Assembly: GCF_037023745.1 (NCBI RefSeq)
Contig: NZ_CP146101.1
Span: 2,534,001-2,598,000 of the forward strand
Length of the DNA: 64,000 nucleotides
Source: Streptomyces sp. SCSIO 30461
GTDB lineage: Bacteria > Actinomycetota > Actinomycetes > Streptomycetales > Streptomycetaceae
Reading direction: 5' to 3'
The translations under genes and the position numbers were made by a program. Positions 1-10,052 of this stretch are shown in pieces (position 1 is the stretch's first letter; every line of letters starts with the position of its first letter). Under the pieces are notes generated by a model that ran no database searches, was not told the DNA's origin, and saw nothing but the letters and a program-made list of their open reading frames with translations.

Positions 1-60
1 CCGGCGAGGCGGTGGTGGAAGGCGGAATCCGCGGCGGATCGGGCAGAGGTGGCGAGCATG
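1..60 (-). CDS. possible start of a further minus-strand gene, cut by window edge
   Basis: An open frame begins with ATG at 60 and runs 20 codons off the left edge (MLATSARSAADSAFHHRLAG). An AGGA-like sequence lies about 7 nt upstream and the frame starts about 30 bp after the phosphopantetheinyl transferase stop, in the same direction, so it could continue the operon. Twenty codons are too few to recognise a family. By analogy with the tylosin cluster, a crotonyl-CoA carboxylase/reductase gene might be expected on this side, but these residues do not show that. Confidence 0.3.
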
Positions 61-90
61 GCGAATCCTGCCTGTCCCTGGGAGATGGCG

Positions 91-765
91 TCAGAGGGGT
101 GCCGGGCGGGGGCCCGGGATGGCGACAGCGGTCAGGAGGAGTCCCTCCGCCACCGTCCACCGGCCGGCCAGCTCGGTCAGGGTCTGGCCGTCGAGCACCG
201 GTCCGGGGACTCTCAGCCGGGCGGTGAACGACCAGGAAGCCGGATGGAGTTCGAGGTCAGCGGAATCGAAGTCCAGAGTCCGGTGGGTGAGCGGGGACCA
301 GGCCTTGAACAGGGACTCCTTGGCGCTGAACAGCAGCCGGTCCCAGTAGGTGCCGGGGTGCCGGTGGGCGAGCGTGCGCAACTGCTCGCGTTCTGCGGCC
401 GATGTGACCTCGCGGGCCACGCCGGGCGGCAGCGCCAGGTGCGGCTCCGCGTCGATGCCCAGCGCCCGCCAGCGGTCGGCGGGCGCCACGGCGGCACCCC
501 GGTAGCCCTCGCAGTGGGTGAGGGAGCCGATGGTGCCGGCGGGCCACAGTGGCTCGCCGCGGCGGCCGGTGAGCACCGGCTCGGCCGCCCACCCGAGGGC
601 GACGAGCGCCTGGTGGGCGCACACGCGGACCGTGGCGAACTCGCGGCGCCGTTCTTCGACGGCGTCGCGGATCAGGGCCAGCTCCGCCGCGAAGAGCAGC
701 TCCCGCGGGAAGTCCCCGACCGTGTCGACCGAGACCGTCCCGGGCGGGAGGATCTCCTGGATCAT
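91..765 (-). CDS. Sfp/EntD-type 4'-phosphopantetheinyl transferase
   Basis: Predicted 224-aa enzyme that moves phosphopantetheine from CoA onto the active-site serine of carrier proteins; here the natural targets would be the eight ACP domains of the neighbouring PKS. The sequence has the family hallmarks: an ...GSLTHCEGYRGAAVAP segment, the Mg-binding GIDAE motif (ALGIDAEPH), and the C-terminal WDRLLFSAKESLFKAW motif with the catalytic Glu/Lys. Length is normal for the EntD-like subgroup. It starts with ATG at 765, only 7 bp after the dimethyltransferase stop, so it is the fourth gene downstream of the PKS genes in one directional run. A dedicated transferase inside a macrolide cluster is uncommon, because a general cellular one usually serves PKSs. 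Family assignment is secure; exclusive use by this cluster is inferred. Confidence 0.92.
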   Translation of the reverse strand: MIQEILPPGTVSVDTVGDFPRELLFAAELALIRDAVEERRREFATVRVCAHQALVALGWAAEPVLTGRRGEPLWPAGTIGSLTHCEGYRGAAVAPADRWRALGIDAEPHLALPPGVAREVTSAAEREQLRTLAHRHPGTYWDRLLFSAKESLFKAWSPLTHRTLDFDSADLELHPASWSFTARLRVPGPVLDGQTLTELAGRWTVAEGLLLTAVAIPGPRPAPL

Positions 766-772
766 ACGGGGG

Positions 773-1516
773 TCACTCCCGGGTGCCGATGAAGAGGCCG
801 CGCCCGGACGGGCCGCCCTCCTGGAACTCGACGGCGAGGCCGGCGCGGGCGAATGCCCGCTCGTAGGCGTCGCGCGTGAAGAGGGTGATGAGGTGGGTCT
901 CGGAGAGGTGCGTGATGTCCTGGCCGGGCTCGGCGATCAGGTAGTGCACGTCGATGCGGGTGGCGCCGCTCTCCAGCCGCGAGTGCGAGACGCGGGAGAT
1001 GGTCTTGCCCTCCGCCTCGGTGATGGACGCGCCCACGAAGCCGGGGGTGAACGTGGCGGGGAACCACCAGGGTTCGACGACGACGACACCGCCCGGTTCG
1101 AGGTGGGCCGCGAAGCGGGCCAGAGCCGCGTCGAGTTCGGCCTGGTCACGCATGTGGCCGATGGAGCTGAACATACAGGTGACGGCGGAGAAGGCGGTGT
1201 CGAGCGTGAAGTCGCGCATGTCGCCGAGGTGCACGGGCACGTTCGGGTTGCGGCGGACCGCTATGTCCCGCATGTCCGAGGAGAACTCCACGCCCTCGAC
1301 CCTGTCGAAGGCGCCGTTGAGATGCTCCAGGTGGAGGCCGGTGCCGCAGGCCACGTCGAGGAGGCTGCGGGCGCCGGGCGCGCGGGAGGCGATGAGGGCG
1401 GCCAGGTCCGTCGCCTCGCGTGCGTAGTCCTTGCCCTTTCCCTGGTGGACCAGGTCGTAGAGGCGGGCGACGCCGCCCGCGTAGCCGCTGTTCGCGGGGG
1501 CTTCGGTGGTGGTCAC
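773..1516 (-). CDS. dTDP-aminosugar N,N-dimethyltransferase (TylM1/DesVI-like)
   Basis: Predicted 247-aa SAM-dependent methyltransferase that would dimethylate the 3-amino group of dTDP-3-amino-3,6-dideoxyglucose, the last step to dTDP-mycaminose. The N-terminus (YAGGVARLYDLVHQGKGKDY) and the SAM-binding motif LLDVACGTGLH, followed by VEGVEFSSDMRDIA, are characteristic of TylM1/DesVI/EryCVI. The GTG start at 1516 is chosen because GAGGAGAG lies 5-13 nt upstream and because it forms a GTGA overlap with the glycosyltransferase stop, implying translational coupling. The gene order helper-glycosyltransferase-dimethyltransferase downstream of the last PKS gene matches tylMIII-tylMII-tylMI of the tylosin cluster. 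A DesVI role (desosamine) is less likely because no C4-deoxygenation pair (DesI/DesII) is present in the window. Confidence 0.93.
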   Translation of the reverse strand: MTTTEAPANSGYAGGVARLYDLVHQGKGKDYAREATDLAALIASRAPGARSLLDVACGTGLHLEHLNGAFDRVEGVEFSSDMRDIAVRRNPNVPVHLGDMRDFTLDTAFSAVTCMFSSIGHMRDQAELDAALARFAAHLEPGGVVVVEPWWFPATFTPGFVGASITEAEGKTISRVSHSRLESGATRIDVHYLIAEPGQDITHLSETHLITLFTRDAYERAFARAGLAVEFQEGGPSGRGLFIGTRE

Positions 1517-2820
1517 GTCGTCTCTCCTCGGCTGGGGTGTGCGGTGTGCGTAGGGCCCCGGCGGGCCGCGAGGCGTTCGAGGGCCGGGACGAGTTCCGCC
1601 GGGGAGGGGTCGGCGAGGGCCTCGTCGCGCAGCCGGTGCGCGGCCGCCGTGATCGAGGTGTCGGTGAGGACCCGGATGACCGCCTCGCGCAGGGATGCGG
1701 CGTCGAGCTTCTCGGGCGGCAGGTCGATGCCGGCGCCATGTTCCTCGTGCATGCGGGCCTTGAGCGGGGCGTCCCACAGGGAGGCCACGATGATCTGCGG
1801 TACGCCGTGCACATGGGCGGTGTAGCCGGTTCCGGCGCCGCCGTGGTGGACGATCGCGGCGCAGGTCGGCAGCAAGGCGTCCAGAGGGACGAAGTCGACG
1901 ACGCGGATGTTGGCGGGCAGGGCGTCGCGGTCGTCGAGTTGGGTCGCGTCGAAGGTCGCGACGAACTCGGCGTCGATGTCACCGAGGGCGTGCAGCAGGT
2001 CCTCCAAAGACACCGCGTCGCGGCCGAAGGTCTCGCGGGCGGAGACCCCGAGGGTGATGCAGACGCGCGGCCGTGCCGGCGGGGCGTGCAGCCAGTCCGG
2101 TATGACGGAAGGGCCGTTGTAGGGGACGTAGCGCATCGGCAGGAGCTCGCCGGGCACAGGTATGCGCAGACTCGCGGGCGCCGGGTCGATGGTGGCCTGC
2201 CCGCCGACCATCTCCTCGACGGTGGCGGCGTCGGGGGTGATCCCGAAGCGTTCGAGGGTCCACGCCAGCCATTCGCCCATCGGGTCCTCGCGGCGCTCCT
2301 CGGGCTGCGCGGCCAGCAGTTCGAGGAACTGGCGGCGCGCGTTGAGGACCACGTCGGGGCCCCACAGCAGACGGGCGTGGGCCGCGCCCGTGACGTGCGC
2401 CGCGATGGGACCGGCGTACGTGAAGGGCTCCCAGAGCACCAGGTCGGGCTGCCAGGCACGGGCGAATGCCACGATGTCGTCGATGGTCGTGTCGCCGTTG
2501 AGCGGCGCGAAAGACATGGCCGTCATCATGGTCTGCTGGCCGAGTGCGTGCTCCCAGCCGATCGGCTCGGTGACCGTCTCGGCGAAGTCGAAGCCGACCT
2601 GATAGGGGGTGGGATCGCCGCCGATCTGCGTCATCAGCTCGATGATCGAGTCGAGGTCGCCGACGGGTACCGCGGTCAGTCCGGAGCCGTTGACCACCTC
2701 GGTGAGCGCGGGCTGGCTGGCCACCCGGACCTCGTGCCCGGCGGCGCGCAGCGCCCAGGCCAGCGGTACCAGGTTGTAGTAGTGCGTGTTGTGCGCGAAG
2801 CACGTGATCAGGACGCGCAT
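1513..2820 (-). CDS. macrolide aminosugar glycosyltransferase (TylM2/DesVII-like)
   Basis: Predicted 435-aa GT-B (GT1) glycosyltransferase that would attach the dTDP-aminosugar, probably mycaminose, to the C5 hydroxyl of the macrolactone. The N-terminus (MRVLITCFAHNTHYYNLVPL then ALRAAGHEVRVASQP) is typical of the DesVII/EryCIII/TylM2 class, which needs a P450-like helper; such a helper is the next gene upstream. The C-terminal donor site has the expected VHHGGAGTGYTAHVHGVPQ motif. The ATG at 2820 gives a normal-length protein, and the stop overlaps the methyltransferase GTG by 4 nt. Class is secure. The actual sugar and acceptor position are inferred from the sugar genes and from the tylactone-like PKS. 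Confidence 0.93.
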   Translation of the reverse strand: MRVLITCFAHNTHYYNLVPLAWALRAAGHEVRVASQPALTEVVNGSGLTAVPVGDLDSIIELMTQIGGDPTPYQVGFDFAETVTEPIGWEHALGQQTMMTAMSFAPLNGDTTIDDIVAFARAWQPDLVLWEPFTYAGPIAAHVTGAAHARLLWGPDVVLNARRQFLELLAAQPEERREDPMGEWLAWTLERFGITPDAATVEEMVGGQATIDPAPASLRIPVPGELLPMRYVPYNGPSVIPDWLHAPPARPRVCITLGVSARETFGRDAVSLEDLLHALGDIDAEFVATFDATQLDDRDALPANIRVVDFVPLDALLPTCAAIVHHGGAGTGYTAHVHGVPQIIVASLWDAPLKARMHEEHGAGIDLPPEKLDAASLREAVIRVLTDTSITAAAHRLRDEALADPSPAELVPALERLAARRGPTHTAHPSRGETT

Positions 2821-2914
2821 GGCATCGTCCGCCCTTGGCTGGCTCGTTGCGGTCGGGGTCGTGGTCTTCTGGGTTGGCGGCCGTCTGCACGGCCGCCAAC
2901 GCCGGGGCCCGCCA

Positions 2915-4123
2915 TCAGGCCGCCCTGGCGACGGGGAAGCTCGCGGGGGCGCCCAGGACCGGCGAGCGCAGCCGCGTGACCTCTTCGCCGGCCGTGCGCA
3001 GGGTGGGCAGGGACTCGGCGAGCGCGCCGAGCGCCGCGCGGGCGAGCACCCTGACCAACCGGCCCGAGAGCGCGAAGTGCAGGTCCGTGGGGAGCCCGAA
3101 GGGAGCGGCGTCCGTGGGCGCCTTCGGATCGCGGTTGACAGCGGGGACGAGGATGGTGACGTGGCTGCCGGCGGGCAGTGTGGTGCCTGCGAGAACGGTG
3201 GTGGTGCGTGCGGTGCGGGTCTCCAGCCGGACCGGCGGGGCGTGGCGCAGTGTGTCCTCGACGACCTCGGCGGCCAAGGCGGGGTCGTCGGCCAGCCGCT
3301 GCCAGGCGCCGGGCTCTGTGAGGACCCCGCGCACGGCGTTGGTGATGAGCACGGCGGTGGTCTCGGCGGCGCTGACGGCGAGGATCGAGGCGGCCCGGGC
3401 ACTGTCGGCCCGGGCACTGTCCGCCCCGTTCTGGTGGAGCCCTTCGGCGAGCAGCGCGGCCAGGGTGGCTTCGGCCCGCTCCGCAGCGCGCGCCACGGCA
3501 TGGGGCTGGGGGCAGAGCAGTCCGTCGAGGGCGTGCCGGCAGCCGGTCAGGGTGCGGGCGAACCGCTCCTGGGTGGCCTTGGGCAGGTCGAGCTGCCCGG
3601 CGAGCACACGGCCGACGAGATGGCGCGCGAAGTCCTCGGCGAGGTCGAAGCGTTCGCCGAGCCCGGCGAGGATCGAGCGGCTGGACTCCCACGCCCGCTT
3701 CTCCACGCGCTCCTCCCCGGCCGTCCACAGCATCGAGCCGCCGAGGGGGGCGAGGCGGGCAGCGGCCTCCCGGTCCACGGCGAGCAGGGCACTGCGGTAC
3801 GGGAGCCCGTCGTCGGCGGCGTCATCCGGGCCCGTACCGGGCCCGTCGAAGGCGTCGCAGGCGACTATCGCTTCGGCGACGGCGCGGTCAGCGGTCACCC
3901 AGGTGCCGAGTGGCGCACTGTGGAACAGCGGCCCCTCGGCGCGGACGCGTTCCTCGTGGGGACGCGGGTCCTCCGCGCCGGAGCGCAGGATCAGTCCGTA
4001 GGGGTCGTTCTGGATGCCCGCGAACCACTGGGCGGCGCGGGTGAGCTGGTTCCTGCGGGCCCGTTGGGCGCCCGCGAGGGCGGTCTCGCCGCCGGGGTGG
4101 TCGGTCAGCGGCCCGGAGGTCAT
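2915..4123 (-). CDS. P450-like glycosyltransferase auxiliary protein (TylM3/DesVIII/EryCII-like)
   Basis: Predicted 402-aa helper that binds and activates the neighbouring glycosyltransferase; it is not expected to be an oxygenase. The fold is that of a P450 but the heme-ligand loop is lost: where an active P450 has HFCLG, this protein reads LHFALSG, so alanine replaces the cysteine, and the I-helix lacks the AGxET motif. This matches the DesVIII/TylM3/EryCII family. The start is taken at ATG 4123 because AGGAG lies 7 nt upstream (4131-4135). An in-frame ATG at 4141 overlaps the PKS stop as ATGA and would add six residues. A 94-bp gap separates it from the glycosyltransferase start. Pairing with that enzyme is inferred from family and adjacency. 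Confidence 0.9.
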   Translation of the reverse strand: MTSGPLTDHPGGETALAGAQRARRNQLTRAAQWFAGIQNDPYGLILRSGAEDPRPHEERVRAEGPLFHSAPLGTWVTADRAVAEAIVACDAFDGPGTGPDDAADDGLPYRSALLAVDREAAARLAPLGGSMLWTAGEERVEKRAWESSRSILAGLGERFDLAEDFARHLVGRVLAGQLDLPKATQERFARTLTGCRHALDGLLCPQPHAVARAAERAEATLAALLAEGLHQNGADSARADSARAASILAVSAAETTAVLITNAVRGVLTEPGAWQRLADDPALAAEVVEDTLRHAPPVRLETRTARTTTVLAGTTLPAGSHVTILVPAVNRDPKAPTDAAPFGLPTDLHFALSGRLVRVLARAALGALAESLPTLRTAGEEVTRLRSPVLGAPASFPVARAA

Positions 4124-4137
4124 GTGGCGACTCCTGA

Positions 4138-7100
4138 TCATCGGTCACCGCCGGTCAGCACATCGAGCCAGGCATCGACGCTGCGCGCGGTGGTCGGAGC
4201 GTGCTCGGTCATCATCGTGAAGTGGTTGCCGGGTACGTCGATGACGGTGTGGGCGCCGTCCCAGACGGACCGCCAGTCCGTCAGCGGGTCGGTCCACGCG
4301 GCCATGGGCTCGCCGGCCCGCAGGTGCAGGACCGGGGCGCGGGTGGGCTCGGGGACCCAGTCCAGCAGCAGCCGGTGGAAGGCGCCCATGGCGGTGAGCC
4401 GTGTGTCGTCGAGCGTTATGACCGTACGGTCCATCGCCCAGCGGAGCATGACGTCCCGCCAAGTGCCCATCGCACCGGGGGCACTGGGGGTGTAGATGTC
4501 GGCCAGCACCAGGGCGGTGGGCCCGGTGCCGCGGGCCTCCAGATGCTTGGTGAGCGCGTGGGCGACGTTGGCTCCGGCGGAATGACCGACCAGGGCGTAC
4601 GGCCGCCCGGCGGCGTACCGCGCGATGGCCTCGGCATGCGTGGCGCACAGCGTCTCGATGGTGCCCGGCAGCAGTTCACCGGGCCTGAAGCCGGGCTGGG
4701 GCAGCGCGGTGACCGTCCGGCGGCCGGCGAGGGCGGCGGCGAACGCGGCGAACTCGGCTGGGCCGGAGACGGCCGCGGTGCCGGTGACCGCGATGAGCAG
4801 CGGGCCCAGGTCACCGGCGGGACCATCGGCGAGCCGGATCGGGGTCACGGGCTGCCGCGCGGGGTCGTCGAAGGCCGGGCGCAGGGCGGAGACGGCACCG
4901 AGGGCCTCGGCGGCCTCGGCCCCACGGCTGTCGGCGACCGCGCAGCGGTACACCGACACCAGGGTGGTGTCGTCGGCGGTACCGGTGGCCGTGGAGCCCG
5001 TCGCGTCGACCGGGTCCCGCAGGAGGTCAAGCAGGTGGGCGGCGAGCGTGTCCGTGGTGTTGTGGTCGTAGAAGGTCTCCAGGGGCAGGTCGGTGGCGGA
5101 GGCGGCGCTGAGTCGGCGCCGGAATTCCGCGATGCCGAGGGAGTCGAACCCCACCAGGGTGAAGGGCTCGTCGGCGGCGACCTCGTCGGGGCTCTCGTAG
5201 CCCAGCACGGTGGCGGCCTCAGTGCGGACCAGGGCCCGGACTGCGGCGGCGCGCTCGTCGGGGCCGAGGGTGGCGAGTTCGGCGCGCAGCTCGCGCCGCA
5301 GAGGGACCCCCGGGGTTCCGTCGCCGCCGGCCGCACCGCGGCAGGCTGGGCCCGGGTCCGCACCTGGGACCGGGGCGAGGGCGGCCAGCGGGGAGATGAG
5401 CGGGCTGGGCCGCCGGGAGGTGAACCCGAGGGCGAACCGCTCCCAGTCGGTATCGGTGACGGTGACCTGGGCCTCGCCGTCGGCGATGGCGCGGAAGAGC
5501 TCGGTGAGGGCGTCCTGCGGGTCCATGGGGCGCAGTCCTCTGCGGCGCAGGTACTCGGTGCCCTCGCCGTCGCCCATGCCGCCGCCGCCCCACAGCCCCC
5601 ATGCCACGGAGGTGGCGGGCAGACCGTCGGCGCGGCGGCGCTCGGCGAGTGCGTCGAGACCGGCGTTGGCTGCGGCGTAGGCGCACTGGCCCGCGCTGCC
5701 CCAGACGCCCGCGCCGGAGGAGTACAGGACGAAGGCGTCGAGGTCGAAGCCCCGGGTGAGTTCGTCGAGGTGCCGGGCACCGGCGACCTTCCCGGAGTAG
5801 ACCTCGGACACGAGTGCGGGGCCGGTCTCGGTGAGCGGGCTGATCTGGGGGACGCCCGCGGCGTGGAAGACGGCGGTCAGTGGGGCGTCGGCGGGGATCT
5901 GTCCCAGGAGCGCCGCCAGGGCATCGCGGTCGGCCACATCGCAGGCGGCGAAGGTGACCTTGGCGCCGAGGGCGAGTATGTCGGCTTCAAGGTCCGCGGC
6001 GCCGGGGGTTCGGGCCCCGCGCCGACCGACGAGCAGCAGGTGCTCGGCGCCCTCACGGGCGAGCCGGCGGGCGAGGTGGCCGCCGAGGGCCCCGGTGCCG
6101 CCGGTGACCAGGACACTGCCTCGGGGGTGGTAGGGGGCATGGACCCGCGGCGCGGGGGCGACGGTGAGCCGGCGTCCGAGCAGGCCGGTGCCGCGCACGG
6201 CCACTTGGTCCTCGGGGCCGCCGAGTGCTTCGACCAGGAGTCGCCAGGCCTCGTCCTCCCCGGAGGCGACGGGGGTGGCGGCGGCGATCCCGGCGCCGGC
6301 CACGGCGTCCGCTCCTGCGAAGGGGCTGGGGGTGGCGGCGGTCCCGGCCACGGCGTCCGCTCCCGCTTCGGGCAGGTCCACGAGTCCGCCCCACAGGGCG
6401 GGGAGTTCGAGCGCGGCGACGCGTCCGAGCCCCCAGAGCTGTGCCGCCGCCTCCCGCGGCCGCTCGCCGGGGGACGTGGTCACGGCCCCCCGGGTCGCGC
6501 ACCAGAGGCGGGCGGTCATGGATGTCTCCTCCATCGCCTGGACAAGGGACAGGGTGGCTCGGACGGCGGCCGGGACCGGTCCGGTGCCGGGCCGCTCTCG
6601 ATCATCCGCGCCGAGAAGCGAAAGGACCCCCTCCACGGCTGAGGCTGTGTCACCTTGGGCACCGGCGGGCGATTCGGCAGGGGAGGCCTGGGGCGCCTGT
6701 GGTGCGAGGACCGCGGTGAGTGCGGCCCGGTCGGCCTGCTCGGGGTCGACCTGGAGCCGGCGGACATGGGCGCCGCGGGCGCGCAGTGCCCGCTCGGCCC
6801 GGTCGGCGGTGGCGGGGTCGGCAGCCGCCCCGGAGGGCTCCACCAGCAGCCAGGTGCCGGTCAGTGGTGGGACGGTGCCCGGGTTCGCGCAGGCGGCCAG
6901 CGGGCTCCAGGTGATGTGGTGGCGGCGGGGGCCGGTGGCGGGTCCGCGGTCGGCCCGCCGGCGCGGCGTGGGGGCGATCCAGTACCTGCGGTGTTGCCAG
7001 GCGTACACGGGCAGCGATACCGGGCGGTCGGGGGCGGAGGGGAACAGCCGGCCGCGGTCGATGGCGGCGCCGCGGCTGGCGGCGATGGCCACCGCCCGCA

Positions 7101-9807
7101 GCAGGGTGGCCGGTTCGGGACGACCGCGGCGCAGGACGGGAACCATCACGGCGGGCTCCGCGCCGGGGTCGACCGCGGACAGGACCTCCTGGGCCATACC
7201 GCAGAGCACACCGTCGGGGCCGAGCTCGACGAAGGTGGCCGCGCCCAGGTCACGGGCGGTGCGCACGCAGTCGGCGAAGCGGACGGCGGCGCGGACGTGC
7301 CCGGACCAGTAGGCGCCGGTGCGCAGGTCATCGCCGGCGGCACGTCGGCCGGTGACGTTGGAGATGACGGGAAGCCGGGGCGCGCGGTAGGAGAGTCCGT
7401 CGGCGAGGGCACGGAACTCCGCCAGCATGGGGTCCATGAGCGGGGAGTGGAAGGCATGGCTGACCGTCAGCCGCTTGGATTTTCGGCCGCGTTCGGCGAG
7501 CAGTTCCGACACCTGCCCGACGGCGGTCTCAGTGCCGGAGACGACCACGGACCGTGGGCCGTTGACGGCGGCGACGGCGAGGGCGTCCTCGTGACCGGCC
7601 AGGATCTCGTGGACCTCGTCCTCGGAGGCCCGTACGGACAGCATCGCGCCACCGGCCGGGAGGGCCTGCATCAGCCGACCGCGTGCGGCGACGAGGGCGC
7701 AGGCGTCGTCGAGGTCGAGGACGCCTGCCGCGTGGGCCGCGGTGATCTCGCCGACGGAGTGGCCGATGAGGATGTCGGGACGCATGCCCCAGTGCTCCAG
7801 CAGCCGGAACAGGGCCGTCTCGACGGCGAAGAGGGCGGCCTGGGCGTACTGGGTCTGGTGCAGCAGGGCTTCGTCGGGGGTGCCCGGCGCGGCGTCGAGC
7901 ACGGCGGTGATCGGGCGGCCGAGGTATGGGTCGAGCCGCTGTGCGACAGCGTCCAGGGCCTGGGCGAAAACCGGTTGGGCGGCGCGTAGTTCGCGGGCCA
8001 TGCCGGGGCGCTGGCTGCCCTGTCCGGTGAAGAGGAAGGCGGTTCTGGCCTCGCGGCGGCGCACGCCGGTGACGACGGCGGGCGAGGGGGCGCCATCGGC
8101 CAGACGGTCGAGGCCACGGGCCAGTTCCGCGTACGAGTCGCCGATGATGACGGCCCGGTGCTCGAAGGCGGTGCGGGTGACGGCCAGGGCGTGCCCGACG
8201 GCCTCGGCGGTGGCGCCGGTGGCGGCCGGTCCGGCGAGATGGGTGCGCAACCGGTCGGCTTGGGCGCGGAGCGCTTCGGCGGAGCGGCCGGAAAGGAACC
8301 AGGCGACGGGGCCCTCGGGGTCCCGCCCGCCTTCGGGGACGGTGTCGGTCGAGGCGCTCGCCGCGGTCGCCGGGGTCCCGGCGGACGCCCTGTCCGAGGC
8401 GTCGGCGCCGTCGGCGGCTCCCGCCGCTTCCTCCACGATCACGTGGGCGTTCGTTCCTCCCACTCCGAAGGCCGAGACCCCGGCGCGGCGCGGGCGTCGG
8501 CCTGCCGGCCAGGCCACCGGCTCGGTGAGCAGCCGTACCTGCCCGGAGGACCAGTCGGCGTGCGGGGTGGGGGTGGCGGTGTGCAGGGTCTTGGGCAGCA
8601 GCCCGTTGCGCATCGCCTGGATGGTCTTGATGACCCCGCCGACGCCGGCGGCGGCCTGCGCGTGCCCGATGTTGGACTTGAGGGAGCCGAGCCACAGGGG
8701 CCGGTCCGCCTCGCGGCCCTGTCCGTAGACGTCGAGCAGGGCCTGCGCCTCGATGGGGTCGCCCAGCATGGTGCCGGTCCCGTGTGCCTCGACGGCGTCG
8801 ACGGCCTGTGGATCGAGCTGGGCGTCGGCGAGGGCGGCGCGGATGACGCGTTGCTGGGATGGCCCGTTGGGGGCGGTGAGGCCGTTGCTGGCACCGTCCT
8901 GGTTGACGGCGGAGCCGCGGATGACGGCGAGCACGTTGCGTCCGGCCCGGCGTGCGTCGGAGAGCCTCTCCAATACGAGCACCCCGGCCCCCTCGGCCCA
9001 GCCCGTGCCGTCCGCGTCGGCGGAGAAGGCCTTGCAGCGGCCGTCCGCCGCGAGGCCCTTCTGCCGGGAGAACTCGACGAACGCGGCCGCGTCGGGCATC
9101 ACCGCGGCGCCGCCGGCCAGAGCCAGACCGCACTCCCCGCGGCGCAGCGCGGCGACAGCCAGGTGCAGGGCGACCAGCGACGAGGAGCATGCGGTCTCCA
9201 CCGTCATGGCCGGGCCTTCGAGGCCGAGGGCGTAGCTGATCCTGCCGGAGAGAACGGCGTCGGCGCTTCCAGTCAGCAGGTAGCCCTCGGAACCGGAAGG
9301 GACTCGGTCCAGGTCGGTGGCGTACTCGGCGTGGGCGGCGCCGATGTAGACGCCCGTGCCGGACCCACGCAGTGAGCGCGGGTCCAGTCCGGTGCGCTCC
9401 AGGGCTTCCCAGGACACTTCCAGCAGCAGCCGCTGCTGGGGGTCCATGACGACGGCCTCGCGCGGTGAGATCCCGAAGAACGCGGCGTCGAAGTCCCCGG
9501 CGCCGGCGAGGAACCCGCCCTGGTTGCAGTAGGTGGTGCCCTGCGACTCACGGTCCGGGTCGTAGAGTCCCTCGAGGTCCCAGCCGCGGTCCTCGGGGAA
9601 GGGCGCGATGGCGTCCGTCCCGGAGGAGACCAGCTCCCACAGGGCCTCGGGGGAGTCGACTCCGCCGGGGTAGCGGCAGGCCATGCCGACCACGGCGACG
9701 GGCTCGCGGGCGGCTGCGGCCAGTTCCCGGTTGCGCCGACGCAGTCGCTCGGTCTCCTTGAGCGAGGTTCTCAGCGCCTCCATGAGCTTTTCGGATGACA
9801 TGGCCAT
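4138..9807 (-). CDS. type I PKS, module 7 and thioesterase (KS-AT-KR-ACP-TE), TylGV-like
   Basis: Predicted 1889-aa last PKS protein. It adds one malonyl unit, reduces the beta-keto group and releases/cyclises the chain. A coiled N-terminal docking segment ([18 protein letters not shown]) precedes KS (active Cys207 in ETACSSS), AT (Ser684 in GHSVGEI plus HAFHSP, the malonyl signature), KR ([10 protein letters not shown] near residue 1230 and a YAAANA active-site region), ACP (Ser1556 in GFDSL) and TE (Ser1743 in GHSAG, His1862 in GNHF). The KR has no LDD motif and has GVWG, suggesting an A-type (L-hydroxy) reductase. ATG 9807 is preferred; the reading frame remains open through the upstream repeat to 9993, but those residues are repeat-derived. 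Malonyl use, one KR and a TE are as in TylGV, which closes a 16-membered ring. Confidence 0.95.
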   Translation of the reverse strand: MAMSSEKLMEALRTSLKETERLRRRNRELAAAAREPVAVVGMACRYPGGVDSPEALWELVSSGTDAIAPFPEDRGWDLEGLYDPDRESQGTTYCNQGGFLAGAGDFDAAFFGISPREAVVMDPQQRLLLEVSWEALERTGLDPRSLRGSGTGVYIGAAHAEYATDLDRVPSGSEGYLLTGSADAVLSGRISYALGLEGPAMTVETACSSSLVALHLAVAALRRGECGLALAGGAAVMPDAAAFVEFSRQKGLAADGRCKAFSADADGTGWAEGAGVLVLERLSDARRAGRNVLAVIRGSAVNQDGASNGLTAPNGPSQQRVIRAALADAQLDPQAVDAVEAHGTGTMLGDPIEAQALLDVYGQGREADRPLWLGSLKSNIGHAQAAAGVGGVIKTIQAMRNGLLPKTLHTATPTPHADWSSGQVRLLTEPVAWPAGRRPRRAGVSAFGVGGTNAHVIVEEAAGAADGADASDRASAGTPATAASASTDTVPEGGRDPEGPVAWFLSGRSAEALRAQADRLRTHLAGPAATGATAEAVGHALAVTRTAFEHRAVIIGDSYAELARGLDRLADGAPSPAVVTGVRRREARTAFLFTGQGSQRPGMARELRAAQPVFAQALDAVAQRLDPYLGRPITAVLDAAPGTPDEALLHQTQYAQAALFAVETALFRLLEHWGMRPDILIGHSVGEITAAHAAGVLDLDDACALVAARGRLMQALPAGGAMLSVRASEDEVHEILAGHEDALAVAAVNGPRSVVVSGTETAVGQVSELLAERGRKSKRLTVSHAFHSPLMDPMLAEFRALADGLSYRAPRLPVISNVTGRRAAGDDLRTGAYWSGHVRAAVRFADCVRTARDLGAATFVELGPDGVLCGMAQEVLSAVDPGAEPAVMVPVLRRGRPEPATLLRAVAIAASRGAAIDRGRLFPSAPDRPVSLPVYAWQHRRYWIAPTPRRRADRGPATGPRRHHITWSPLAACANPGTVPPLTGTWLLVEPSGAAADPATADRAERALRARGAHVRRLQVDPEQADRAALTAVLAPQAPQASPAESPAGAQGDTASAVEGVLSLLGADDRERPGTGPVPAAVRATLSLVQAMEETSMTARLWCATRGAVTTSPGERPREAAAQLWGLGRVAALELPALWGGLVDLPEAGADAVAGTAATPSPFAGADAVAGAGIAAATPVASGEDEAWRLLVEALGGPEDQVAVRGTGLLGRRLTVAPAPRVHAPYHPRGSVLVTGGTGALGGHLARRLAREGAEHLLLVGRRGARTPGAADLEADILALGAKVTFAACDVADRDALAALLGQIPADAPLTAVFHAAGVPQISPLTETGPALVSEVYSGKVAGARHLDELTRGFDLDAFVLYSSGAGVWGSAGQCAYAAANAGLDALAERRRADGLPATSVAWGLWGGGGMGDGEGTEYLRRRGLRPMDPQDALTELFRAIADGEAQVTVTDTDWERFALGFTSRRPSPLISPLAALAPVPGADPGPACRGAAGGDGTPGVPLRRELRAELATLGPDERAAAVRALVRTEAATVLGYESPDEVAADEPFTLVGFDSLGIAEFRRRLSAASATDLPLETFYDHNTTDTLAAHLLDLLRDPVDATGSTATGTADDTTLVSVYRCAVADSRGAEAAEALGAVSALRPAFDDPARQPVTPIRLADGPAGDLGPLLIAVTGTAAVSGPAEFAAFAAALAGRRTVTALPQPGFRPGELLPGTIETLCATHAEAIARYAAGRPYALVGHSAGANVAHALTKHLEARGTGPTALVLADIYTPSAPGAMGTWRDVMLRWAMDRTVITLDDTRLTAMGAFHRLLLDWVPEPTRAPVLHLRAGEPMAAWTDPLTDWRSVWDGAHTVIDVPGNHFTMMTEHAPTTARSVDAWLDVLTGGDR

Positions 9808-9871
9808 CAGGGGTACCTCTCTGGGCGGGTCGGGCGGAGCAGCGGCATCGTGGCTGCCGGGTCGGGCGCGG

Positions 9872-10052
9872 CTTAGGGTGTGTTGCGAAAGTAGCTCCGT
9901 CCGCCCGCAGGGCGGGGCCTGCGGCGTCTGGTGCGTGCGATCGCAAGGCGGAGGATCATCCTCGTACTGGACGTACTTGGATGACTCCGGCAACGCAGCG
10001 AGCGTGCGTGCCAGGCGTCGCGCGCCCGCCGGGGATTACGGGACAGCCCTTA
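9872..10052. repeat. MITE-like Streptomyces intergenic element between the M6 and M7 PKS genes
   Basis: About 181 bp. The left end reads CTTAGGGTGTGTTG and the right end, reverse complemented, reads CTAAGGGCTGTCCC: imperfect terminal inverted repeats. The interior, read on the minus strand, carries AGTACGTCCAGTACGAGGA and then ATCCTCCGCC. A related sequence occurs at 62132-62292. The right end overlaps the TAA stop codon of the upstream PKS gene (10050-10052), so the repeat supplies or abuts the stop. It contains no convincing gene of its own and fills most of the 242-bp gap between PKS genes that are otherwise tightly packed. Confidence 0.7.

Noticed and set aside
773..2820. Desosamine instead of mycaminose pathway
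   Set aside because: No DesI-type 4-aminotransferase or DesII radical-SAM deaminase is present, whereas a Tyl1a-type 3,4-ketoisomerase is.
2915..4123. Third functional cytochrome P450
   Set aside because: The heme cysteine is replaced (HFALSG) and the oxygen-activation motif is missing; it is a glycosyltransferase helper.
9808..9993. N-terminal extension of the module 7 PKS to 9993
   Set aside because: The extra residues come from the MITE-like repeat; the docking helix and ribosome site fit ATG 9807.
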